From Phaffia rhodozyma (taxonomy: Eukaryota; Basidiomycota; Tremellomycetes; Cystofilobasidiales; Mrakiaceae), in assembly GCA_014706385.1 (NCBI GenBank), contig JACGZH010000005.1, positions 496,001-560,000 on the forward strand: DNA of 64,000 nucleotides, given 5' to 3'. This document shows, in pieces, positions 11,490 through 22,168 of the stretch. The translations under genes and the position numbers were made by a program. Under the pieces are notes generated by a model. The model was not told the DNA's origin. It did not search any database and saw nothing but the letters and a program-made list of their open reading frames with translations. Within the stretch, counting starts at the first letter, position 1. Each line of letters opens with the position of its first letter.

Positions 11490-14400
11490 ATGGGCTCGGT
11501 CGACTTCACCTCTGAGATTGCCGCTCGAGACAAAACAATGGCGACCGCGATACCTACCGACTCCCCTTTAAGTGTAGCCGACGTGAATCTCCCTCCAGCA
11601 TCTCCCTCTGGGAATGTTGCGTTGGACTCTAGAGATGTGCTAGAACTCTCCGCCTTTGTAGAAAAGAAGAATTGGATAGAAGAGAAAATAGAGGTATGTC
11701 GGATAGATCCGAATGTTCTCCTATTTGTCTTTCCGAGCTTCATTGGCTCTTCACCTTCTAGAGCCTAGAACTCCAGATTCAAAGAGACTGAAAGGCTTTC
11801 TTGGATTCAATACTATTACGTTTGGGTCTAGTTTCTACGGGGACTACGTCACATAGATTGCTTCATAGCAATGATCCCTAGCTTTCCAGATACTCAGCCG
11901 ATCTCAACTCAAGATTTAGTAGAACATAACGAACTACCTTCATACGAGGATCTGGAGAACATGTACGATGAGCAGGATCGGATAGAGGAGGAAGCGGTAA
12001 TTTTCGACGCCGGAGAGCTTGTTCAGTTAAGACAGATGGCGAGAGGTTAGTCTGCTTTTGAACAGCTGCCTACTCGAACGACTGACTTGTCCTCCTTATC
12101 TTGGGGAGCTAACCACGCGTCGTAAGATACGTTTTTCGTTACTCGAGATAGCTGCCTCGAAGAAATCTTTGTCAAGAGAGGACACCGACCTTCTTTCAAT
12201 CACGCTGTCCACTCTATGTCTGCTCGATACGCTAATGCACCTCCTGCGAGTCCGAGCGGATACGATTGACCTTCTATCTTACCGACTGGAATGGGACACC
12301 ATGCGTTTCGCGCTAGCGAAAGAGTTTATTGCGCTCGAGCGTGAGATGAAAAAATTCGTCAGTGAAAAGGTGAGGTGGTCGATCAAGGCGTACGATGCGC
12401 CGAGTATAGGAAACGAAACAACAGGCGAGTCAAGTAGGAGTAGGCAGTTGACCGATGAATCTGTTCGAGCACCTGCGGCAATAGGAAGAGGAGCAAGTAG
12501 ATCTCAAAGAATCTGTACGTTCCTATGTACAATGATTGACGAAGAAAAGAGTAGAGAGAACGGAAAATACTGAACGACAAATATTTGTACTCCAATCATA
12601 CAGTGTTCGCCCAAACCTTGGAGCTAGACTTTCAGTCGTTTCGGAATCGGATTGCCAACCTCCGTCATGTATCCATACCTCAACTCGACAAAAGTTTGAC
12701 AGGCATGATCGACCAGGCGGCCCGACTTCAATCGTATAATGTCTGTCTGAAAAGCACCTCACTAAATTCTTCTCAGCGGAGCACCGACGGACCAATTCGA
12801 GAAGGATACGCTTTGGACAAAACTTCAGAGAAAGAAGTTCAGAGTCAAGGAGCGGTTCCAAACTTTTTCCTTGACGAGCAAGATATCCTGGAGGACCGAG
12901 TAGATGTTTTGACGGAGTGGGAGTCATTTTTACGGGCATGTATTCAACAATGGAAACAGTGAGTCAGATATGGTCTCTCTTCAAATGATATCTGTCCGAG
13001 CCGACCTCTACAAATGGTATTCAACCTTTTCTACGGACCAGTGTCGACAAGTCCTACCATTCTTTACGAAAGATCCTTATGGAAACCATCAACTTATCCA
13101 GCGAGGTCTTGCAATCGGTCTCCTCACACCCATCCATCGAAACCTCGAAACAGTATAGCGATAGGGCATCCGTTATATCGTCAGAGCTATTCGAATTCGT
13201 TTCCCTCCGTGACGATCCTTCTTTTCTTTGCCTATCGCACCCTGCATTTCCCGATCAGGAAGAGAACCACTCCCATGTTGTCTCTCTGCTAGATGCAGAG
13301 CTTGACAAGAATAAGGAAGAGCTTTCTAGAGCTCGGAAGCTAGTTGATGAGTTCAGCAAGGCGGCTGAGCAGGTCGACAGGTTGAACACAGCGAAGGATC
13401 GGATAGAAGAATTTACTCTGACCCTGAAACAAGACACCCAATATTTGCTTGAGGGATCAGATCAAGACAAAGGGAGTTCAGTAGACTTCTCGAACCTATC
13501 CTGCTTACAGCCTGGATCCTACGCAGTATATATTGCCCAACTTCCGCGCATCTGGGCTAGCATCGACCATATTCGCTTACAGTCTACTCCTTATCTTAAG
13601 GAAATTACTATCTTGCTTCTTGTCCTGAAGCAACATATCGGGATCGATGCGACCTTCCGATTGTCGGTTGAAGCCACGTTGGACAGCTTTCAGGAGTCTT
13701 CGTCGACTGCTTCTCGTATAAGAGAGACTATCAGTAATGCTACTGAGCTGCTAGCTCACTGTAGAGAGCTGAATGGCCATTTAAGCTCTACAGCGTGTAC
13801 GTTCGAAGATCTCCAGAAGCAACTATCGGATGCTCTGAAGCGAATTCAGTGGAGTGGCCTTGATAACATTGGCGATAGCCTTGGGGATGAATCTCCTATT
13901 GCTTCCTTTGAGTCCCGTATTCTGGATCTGCATTCAACTCTTTCTGGATCTTTAGCTGCCTCTTTGGCTGGATTGGCTTCATCTTTTTCACCTGCAGGCC
14001 ACCCACTGGAGAAGGTCATTCATCACATATCGTCTGTTTTTGAATCACTCTGCGCCAAGTTGAGGTCTCTTCGGAATCTGTTTCGTTTGCTATCTATAAT
14101 AGCAGATCAGACCAAGGAGATGAACGCTGTAAACGAGGAGGCTCAGATGCTTTTCAAGGAAGCCTCATCGTTGAGCGAGCGGATGTCGTCTGCATCAGAT
14201 CTAGTCTTGGACTCCTCTTCGTTAGACGATCCTCTGACCCTCTTGTCAAGAGATGTTACATCCTTTGTTGGTAGAACTAAGAGCCTTGTTTCTTCTATAC
14301 CACAACGGATCCCTCTTATTTCTTCCCCAAGATTTACACTTACCCCTAGCAATCGAGCTGGTAGCATCACATGCGAAACCATCACATCTTCACCGCCACT

Positions 14401-16942
14401 TCAATTTTCTGATTTACAGCCTGTAGACATCACTATATCCTTTACTGGTTCCTCTACAGCGCAAGATACTACAGAGAGGCCCTTGGATACTTCTGATATC
14501 GATCGTCTTGTTCGAGCCGATGCTAATACCTTGGCTGCAAGGCTCACGAGTGTTACTTATGATGTTGAAAAGCATCTGGTCAGACTTGTAGAGGCTGTAG
14601 CCCCTCCTCTTCCTCAATCAAAAGGGCTGATCAACTCAGAAGAACCGCAACATTCCTCTTCGCAGGCAATGTCCTCTTCGAAGCGCTTTCCTTCTACTAC
14701 TCTTGCCACTATGGAGGACGAGATATTGGATATCGAACGACATTTAAAGAAGTTATCCCGTCGATCTTCATCGACTTTCTCAATATCGCTCAAGCCCACT
14801 TCCGAATCACTTATCAGCCAGAGCCGAACTTCGACGAATATCGAAACCATGTCAGAATTCAAGAAGGCGGTGACTTGCTGCGATGACTCTCTCAGTGCTC
14901 TTCTGGACTCCATCGACCTGATTCAACATAGGTCGCCGTTCGAGCATTCTGTTTCAAGAGCTTCGAGTCCCTCAAATGTCTCCCTCGACTCTCTTGAGGT
15001 GACCTTTTCCAATGCGAATGTTGCCTTCCAGTCAGTTTTGTCAGCTTCCAAAACATTAGGCGAAGACCGTCGGGTTACTTTTGAGGTCAAGCGGTTGACT
15101 ACTGCCATGGAGGAGATGCGGGACATCATAGATGCAAAGATAGAAACCTCTACCATGACGAGTGGTCGAACTTCTAGAATGTCCATACGCGAAGACCCCG
15201 ACTCTGAAAACGATATCCGCACCTACGCTAGTCTGTCTCGATCTTGCTCAGTAGCGAGCGTGCACTCCGTTGCTTCCTCAAGATCTAGCAGATCCAACTC
15301 TCGTAACTCGAGTCGATTTTCCCTCACACATGCAAAGCTTAGCGTTCCACGATCACAATTACCCTCGGATTCCTCGTCATCTGAATTTCCGGACCTGTTT
15401 ACCTCCAAAGCTCGAATTTCAAGAAGCAGTAGCGCTTCTTCCTTCATCTCACTCGATAGCCATGCTCTCTCGCCTACACTATCCTCAGCGTCAAAATCTC
15501 GAGCAAATGGCCAGTCCCCACTTCCAGTATCCAACTCTCGTCGACAGCTGCGAAGCACCCCTGTTGTAAAACATACCCCAGCTTCCTCACGCAGGTCGCT
15601 TGGCCCATCTATCATATCTCCCCCTCTATCTCCTGTTCATCAACTCAGTCCACCGCCAAACCGAATCAACTCGTCGCTTCCTGTAGCTAGCAGATACAAA
15701 TCTCCAACCTCCCAGCTGAACAAACCGTTGTCTCCTGCTGATGCAGGCCCTGTTGCCTCTAGTCAGTACAGATTACGCAGGTCGACAGCATCAATCACTC
15801 CGGCGGACCGACAAATGCCGTTTGAGAGCTATTCTGGTCATCAGAATAAACCGACGAATGATAAAGCTGAAGGTAGGGTTCCCACTGCTCGGCGGAAACC
15901 TTCTGTACCCAAGAAGGATGACACATTAGACCGCGCGATCAACAAAATCGTAAACGATATGAAAGTGCGTATTCTTGTCCCTCTCGGGTAATTACGAAGA
16001 GTCGATTTACAATCCCCTCTTTCCTCTTTTATATCACCATCTAGGTCGAGATTCCTATCGAACCACACGTACGTAGTGATGGCGTGACCGAGGCCGGAAA
16101 ATATTGGATTGGAATTCCTCCCAAGCTATGCTTCTGTAGAATCCTTAGGAGTAAAACAGTCATGGTTCGAGTGGGTAGAACACTCAGTCAACGTCATCGT
16201 TCTAATGAAATTATCGACAACATTCTGATCCATTTTCTTATTTATAGGTCGGAGGTGGTTGGGTTGAGCTCAGCAAGTGGGTTGTTCAAACCTCTTTATT
16301 GACAAACGACGAGAGATGGAAAGCCGCCGTTGTTGATCAAATCCGCTCATCATCTGTTCGTTTGTTTGCTGACTTATCAGATTTTTGCAAGATCATTTTG
16401 GCTACGAGCTCCCTTCTGGTGATTTACAACCTTTATCACCTGCTCTTCTTGAAGATGCATGGCCTAAAGGGAACCAGACTCCTTTATCCCCACCCTTGGT
16501 CTCAACCCCTAGAAGACCTGATAGGCAGTCGCTACCTCTCCCAAGCTCTCGCCAATTCATGACGCTCTCTCCTTCCCTTCCTCCGCATACCCCTCAGCGT
16601 AATCTGCGTGATCGACGGGAAAGTTCACTCTCCCCACATCCGCCTACATTTGTCACACCTCGGACGATTGTAGCATCCGTGTCCTCGTCCAGTCTCAACG
16701 GAGAAGATCAGTCCAGCCCAGCACATCCAAGTAGTCCCGGTTCACCTCTCGTGTCGCTCAGCGTGATAACCAGGTACAATCCGGGCGAACTGAGTCCTTC
16801 AACTCCCAGAAATAACCCGGGAAGGAGACCTAGCCCAAGTCCAAGATCGAGCCTAGAGCCGATATTAGGACTAGGAATTCGTGTTCCGAAACCTAGGTTA
16901 TCCAGTACAAGTTCGATGAGCTCATTGAACGAAGGCAAATAG
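11490..16942 (+). CDS. Kar9-like coiled-coil protein with GAR (Gas2-related) microtubule-binding domain
   Basis: The first ATG of the open frame is at 11490 (MGSVDFTSEIAARD). Exon 1 ends at donor GTATGT after KKNWIEEKIE. Exon 2 carries an acidic stretch (LVEHNELPSYEDLENMYDEQ). A long exon ending near 15963 encodes helical, coiled-coil-rich sequence and then a basic Ser-rich region (RSSRSNSRNSSRFS, SRRSLGPS). The C-terminal GAR domain joins across three introns: NKIVNDMK, VEIPIEPHVRSDGVTEAGKY, KLCFCRILRSKTVMVR, VGGGWVELSK and FLQDHFG, the family's hallmark residues. The tail is Ser/Pro-rich. GAR domains bind microtubules. Fungal proteins with this layout are grouped with Kar9, which links cytoplasmic microtubules to actin cables for spindle positioning. 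The GAR assignment is strong; the Kar9 relation rests on overall architecture. The exon boundaries between 11690 and 13100 are uncertain. Confidence 0.85.
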
Positions 16943-17257
16943 AGTTCTTCTCTAGACGCTAAAGTGGCTATGTGAAGTTGTGTTCTGTTCGTTCGCGCTT
17001 CAATGCTCTGTTTTCCTGTTGCCATTTTCTTTCTGTCCTGTCTCCTTCTTTGAAATGAGATACTGTTTGCTCGATTTTCGCTACGTGAACTAAATGCTCT
17101 TCGAATACTGTTTTACCTGTTGTTCACCGACATCACCACGCACTGCGTTGGTAGGTTATTGAACATATCCTGCAGACTTTAATCTAGAACCTTGTCTGTG
17201 TGGTCCATGACCCATGAGTTTAGGAACGATCGTCATGAGAAAGGAAGAAAGCGTGCA
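16943..17257. other. Intergenic region between convergent genes, 315 bp
   Basis: It contains the 3' ends of the GAR-domain gene (plus) and CTNNBL1 (minus). T-rich stretches on both strands fit poly(A) regions. Nothing else is seen. Confidence 0.6.
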
Positions 17258-20200
17258 TCACATCGATCCTTTGAGGTAGTTCATGAGAGCGTCCAAGATG
17301 ATTTTTTGACTCTCCGCTTTTGGGTCAAGCTTACCGTCTGGAGTGAGATCTCCAACATTGTCCGATTGCTCTGTAGAACGTGGATACGAATCATCAGAAC
17401 AATATTTCTTTCCTCCAATAGGGATAAAATCAGTAGGCTTGAAAGAGAACGCTTACCTTGAAGGACGTCTACTATCTCCTGGAAGGTTTGATCTTTTCTT
17501 GAAAGTAAGAGTTTAGCTTGATCCTTAGCCTGTGTGTAGATGAGAAACCAGAAACGTCATTCAGAAATTAGCGGCTCTTCTCAATCTATGGACATTGAAT
17601 CGGAACAGTACGAAGAAAGTGAACAGAGGAGAAAGAAAGAAAGACGTACCCCGTCATCCTCCATAATGAGCCAAGCCAAGATGTAGTCGATGTTTTGTAA
17701 CGTGAACAAGCCGCCCTCTAGCCTTCGAAGGTAGAACATTACTTCATCTTCAACATCAACCTCCTGACCTGCGTTGTAAGTCGACTGTGTGGATACAAAG
17801 CCCATACAAGAATCCAATTTGAGACATCATATGACTTTAGAGCAATCTTTCGAAACCATATCGACGAACGAACCTGCTTTTCCTTCTCGATCTCTCTCTC
17901 GACTACAGTGAGCCTTCCCTCTGCCTCCTCTCTCAACTCTAAAAGTCGATCTACCTTCTCGTAATCGCCTTCGATAAACTTGGCGAGCAACCTCATTCGG
18001 GATTGAGATTCAGAAGCCAGATTGGTGAAAAGGGAAACAAGAATGCCGAGAATGTGCTCATTGTCTTCTGCCGAAACGTGTGATTTTTTGGATCCTTTAC
18101 CCATCTGAAGAGGTGACATCGATGCATTTGACAGTACAGGGTTCAGTCAGTTTGAGTAAAACAAGAGTAAAGATTCAGGATTCATGGCTTACGAAAGCTG
18201 CAAATAGAGTTTTCAACCCGAGGTTTTCGACGAATCGCTCGCAATTGTCTGATCCCTCCGAACCACTGAGAGCGTGGTCCAAGACCTAATAGAGCATGGC
18301 ATCATGAAACAATGGCGTGAGTACACTTTGTGCTCTCTGAAAACCTTACTCAAAGAACTCCTGAGTGAGTTGAAGATGCCTCCACGAACCTTGATAGATC
18401 TTGCTCTCGCCAGCTTTTTCTCTTTCATACAAATTACCATCAACTCAACCCCCTCGGCTTCCAAGAAAAGCTGTTTCAATTCAGGTTCTGCTAGTGCCGA
18501 GCAAAGAGCGTCAAATGAGTTCTCCATAAACTCTTCTTCCTCTGGGTCACTTGGATCTGATTTTCGATATCGCTGTGATCACCCATAGATGAAACGCGAG
18601 ATTGTTTTTGGCTGCGTGATTAGCAGAAAGTTGATGTAAAATTACGGCAAAGATGCGTAGATCAGCCACGTACAGCGAGGACGCGAAGAAGCGCGTCAAT
18701 TCCTTCTAGCTCGCCGAGTTTCAGCCGATTTGATCGGCTTTGCTGAAGCAAGATGGCGAGGACCTAACCAACAGTAAGAAGCCCAGAGTGTTCGCGACGA
18801 ATGAGCTCGATACATTATAATGAGGGAGGAAAAAGCATGACTTCGATAAATAAATAAAAATAAAAATAAAAATAAAAGATACCTCGCTTGCGTATTGCTT
18901 ATTCGAATCGTACTCTTCCACTGTTATTCGAGAGAGCAGCCACTTGAGCGCTGTTGTCGAGTTGACGAGTGTTTCGGCTAGAGTAGGATTGAATGAGAGC
19001 AGGTTCTCGAAAATACCTAGGAGAACAGAAAGGTGGCATGGTATCAAATGAGTCTTCAGTGAATCAAAACACATAAAGAAATAGATGTACCCAGTGTCTG
19101 GAAGACTCCTTGTCGATCAGTATCCTCCTTCTCGTTCAGTCGTCCCAAGTTCTCAATCAAGAGCTGGAAGATATCAACTTCAAGCTATTCCATTCATTAA
19201 AAGGTTAGACATGTTTGGTTCATGAAAATCCTGAGGACAAGTTTGAAACCGACGAGAAACTCACCAAAGCATCGATCAGAACCCTCATTCCACTCGTCAC
19301 TTGGGCATCGTCTTCTTCACCATCATCATCATCACCATCATCATCCGGCGCCTCAACATCCTCCTCTGTCAATTCTTGCAACACTTGTACGACATCAAGC
19401 GCGATGTCCGCATTTTCGTGACTGAGCAACTCGGAAAGCACTTTGACGGTACCCTGTTTGACTAACTCTGGGTAAAACAGCTTAGGGTTTTGCGGCAAGG
19501 TGGCCGTAAGCGCATGAAGAGCAGTATCCAGGTTGGATTCCGAATCAATAAATCTGATGACCGACCAACCGTATGATGAAGGGGTTGATCAGTGTACGGT
19601 GGCCAATAACGAGTCGAGAGAGAAGACATGATATTCTTACTTTTCAGGTTCATCTGGAAACTTCACACGCATCTCTTGGTTCTTCTTGACAGTTCGCTCA
19701 AATTGAACGAGCTGCTTCCGGAGCGTGGGCAAGGTCACCACCGTCGGCTCATCATCCTCGTCGTCACCAGCTCGGTCGAACCTAGTGGAGCAAAGGAGCA
19801 CCGAATAGGAAGATCAGTGAGACAGTTCAGAAGAGTAGGGTTCGTAAGCACGAAGGAAAGAGGAGGAGAGACAGACATATCTAGAATAGTCCTCTGATCC
19901 TCATTCAGACCACCTCCAAACATCCTTCCTTCGTCATCTTCGTCTCCAAAATCCTCTATAAGCCCTGTACCTACAACCAGAGCTCTCCATTAGAAAATCT
20001 GGGCACGATTCTTGAATATGGGTAGATTCAAGGAGTTGACTTACCGTAGGGGTCTTGGTTTTCTTCGTCCTCGTCATAGTCTTCTACTGTTGCTCGTTGT
20101 TTCCCTTTGGCTAGGTTTGAAGCAGTAGGTTCTTCTTCTGCCGGCTTGAACCGCTTGAGCTCCTCTGTCAGTTGTACGCGTAGATGAGTTTAATGAACTA

Positions 20201-20439
20201 GTCAGCCCTGTGTCTGTTCAGAGCGCGTCGGATTAAGATAACAGCCTTGAAACCAAAGACCAACCAGCTGAAGGAAGATCACCAAACTTTCGCTTGTTGC
20301 TTGAAGAGGGGAGGGCTGGGACCTAGAGGACATATCCGGAGGCAGCGGACGTCAAAAATCATGTGGGAAAACAGGATGAAGAAAACAGCATGAGCGGAGA
20401 TGATTCAAACCCCACCTTGAAGAGTTTGTCAATGTTCAT
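17258..20439 (-). CDS. CTNNBL1: Beta-catenin-like protein 1 (armadillo-type splicing-associated protein)
   Basis: The ATG at 20439 begins MNIDKLFK, the family's N-terminus, followed by a nuclear-type basic segment (KRKFGDLP). Family segments appear in order along the minus strand: PKLFYPELVKQGTVKVLSEL, then NADIALDVVQVLQELTEEDV with an inserted Asp/Glu run, MRVLIDALV, LETLVNSTTALKWLLSRI, and ENSFDALCSALAEPELKQLF followed by GVELMVICMKEKKLARARSI. The protein ends MNYLKGSM with a TGA at 17258-17260. CTNNBL1 is an armadillo-repeat solenoid that associates with the Prp19/CDC5L complex in the spliceosome and binds basic nuclear-localisation sequences. It is absent from budding yeast but kept in many fungi. 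Introns are short, and one carries an (AAAAT)n run. It is divergent from RBM42, with 180 bp between the two start codons. Confidence 0.92.
18847..18877. repeat. (AAAAT)n microsatellite in an intron of CTNNBL1
   Basis: About five tandem TAAAA units. On the gene's own strand this is a T-rich tract close to an exon start, so it may extend the polypyrimidine tract of the intron. Confidence 0.7.
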
Positions 20440-20619
20440 GGCTTGGTTACGGCCGTTGCTATTGTCGTCGTCGTCGTTGTGGATGAGATGGTTGACGGTC
20501 AACTTGCACTTTCGAACTTTTCTCGCGTTTTCCTTCTCTCTTCATCTTTACCTCAATCAACCACGTCGACTATCGACTGCCAACCTCTTCATCCATCGGA
20601 ACACTCTCATACATCAGTC
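20440..20619. promoter_or_regulatory. Bidirectional promoter of CTNNBL1 and RBM42
   Basis: Only 180 bp separate the divergent start codons at 20439 (minus) and 20620 (plus), so both core promoters and 5' UTRs must share this segment. It has a GTTGTCGTCGTCGTCGTTG stretch on its left side and C/T-rich sequence towards RBM42. No TATA box is evident. Confidence 0.6.
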
Positions 20620-21907
20620 ATGAATACATCAGGATACGATCTAAAGGCTTGGCAGACGGTGTGTTCTTATGGGCTCCTTGCTTCATGGTCTTTGGACTTT
20701 CCTGATCATTGTCCAACTTCACTCGAGTTCTCTGCTGACGTTCTTGTTTTGTCACTTTATGTGGCCACACGAACATCATCTCTCTCTTCTGTTCAGTACT
20801 ACGAGAGCCAGGGCTATGACACAACTACAGCAGCCTCATACGCTTACTATGCCTACCAGCAGGCTCTTGCAGCGTCTTCTGCTCCGTTAGCAGGTACCAG
20901 CGGTGCAGCTTATGGAGGATACGCGGACAGCTCCGTCGCTAGTGGTTCCACTGATTGGGTTCGTCTTTCTTTCGTTTTGTTCCTCACCCTGATTTCGATC
21001 ATGTACTAACTGTTTCTCGTCACGACAACAAATTTTTGGCACTGTTTATGATCATGATTGACAGTACAACTCCACTGCCTACAATACGGTAGCTAATTCG
21101 TGGGATCCTGAGGCTGCTCAACAGCAATCGGCCTATTCAGCACCCGATCCAAATGCTGCTGCTCCTGAACAAGAAACCGGAAAGATCAAAGGAAAACGGA
21201 CCACAGTAATCCGAAAGGGAGGAGGAAAGATGTGGGATGAGTGAGTGTTCTGTTCTGGCATTCATCTGTCCCTAAATTGTCACATGCAGATGTTGTCTGG
21301 CACGTCGTTTGACCTTAGCCTTTCTCTTGTACCAAAGCCCAACCTTGGCAGAGTGGGATCCTAAATGGTTCCGGCTGTTTGTGTCTGATGTGTCAAACGA
21401 TTGCACAGAAAAAGTCTTGACTGAGGCCTTTGACAAGTACAAAAGCTTTCAAAAGGCTAGGGTCGTCAAGGATCGTCTAAGCAACAAGGTGTGTCTTTCG
21501 ATTTGGAATCGCTTTACTATCCATACATGTCTGTGCTTGTCTGATATGGCATTTCTTGATGCACTCTTGCTTCACGAACGCTACGGCATCTTGTTCTCAG
21601 TCTAAATACGCATTCCTAGCCTTCTCCGATCCTGAGGACTTCTGTGTGTCTCCATTCTTGCTCTTTTGTGTATCCTCTGTTGTCCTGGCCAACTGATCTT
21701 TCTTTTTATTCTTCTGTTCCTTCTCTATCTCCCTCAGTACTCGCCTGGAAACAAATGGATGGAAAATACGTCGGAAACCGACCGATCAGACTATCCAAGG
21801 CAACCACTAGTGTTCGTACCGTCAACATTGGCGCAAAGAAGGCGAAGATGTTTGATAACGCGCCCAAGACTGGAATTGGGTTGGCCGACAAGGGACGAGT
21901 GTTATAA
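20620..21907 (+). CDS. RBM42: RNA-binding protein 42 (single C-terminal RRM)
   Basis: The ATG at 20620 gives exon 1 MNTSGYDLKAWQT (20620-20658), spliced to exon 2 at 20797 (YYESQGYDTTTAASYAYYAY), a Tyr/Ala/Ser-rich low-complexity segment. A basic stretch (GKIKGKRTTVIRKGGGKMW) precedes the RRM: PTLAEWDPKWFRLFVSDVSN, VLTEAFDKYKSFQKARVVKD, SKYAFLAFSDPEDF and MDGKYVGNRPIRLSKATTSV. This combination (TLAEWDP before RNP2, a KYKSFQKARVVKD helix-strand, and DGKYVGNRPI) is diagnostic of RBM42. The protein ends KGRVL with TAA at 21907. It has an N-terminal region much shorter than in animals. Human RBM42 interacts with hnRNP K and is found with the U4/U6.U5 tri-snRNP in precursor spliceosomes. Its divergent neighbour CTNNBL1 is also spliceosomal. 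Confidence 0.9.
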
Positions 21908-22168
21908 ATAGAGTGGAAGTACTTTCTTGAAAGAAGAACGGGTCCACAAATTCTTCTCTTTAGTTGTTCCTTGGATTTCTATAATACCAAAAAGAGAGGT
22001 CGAATAGAGCGGGGGAAAGTCTGGAAACGAGGATGATGCCCCTCAAAGTTGGGATCTACTTGCTACTTTCTCCTTTCTTTGTAGTTATAGAAATATTCTC
22101 ATACGATGCCTATGATCAGAGAAGCCCAATCTCTTCTCAAACCCATCAGACGAGACATAGGAGCACGA

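Noticed and set aside
15223..15615. Minus-strand frame of 130 codons inside the GAR-domain gene
   Set aside because: It is an antisense shadow of the Ser/Arg-rich coding region, whose codon bias leaves the reverse frame open.
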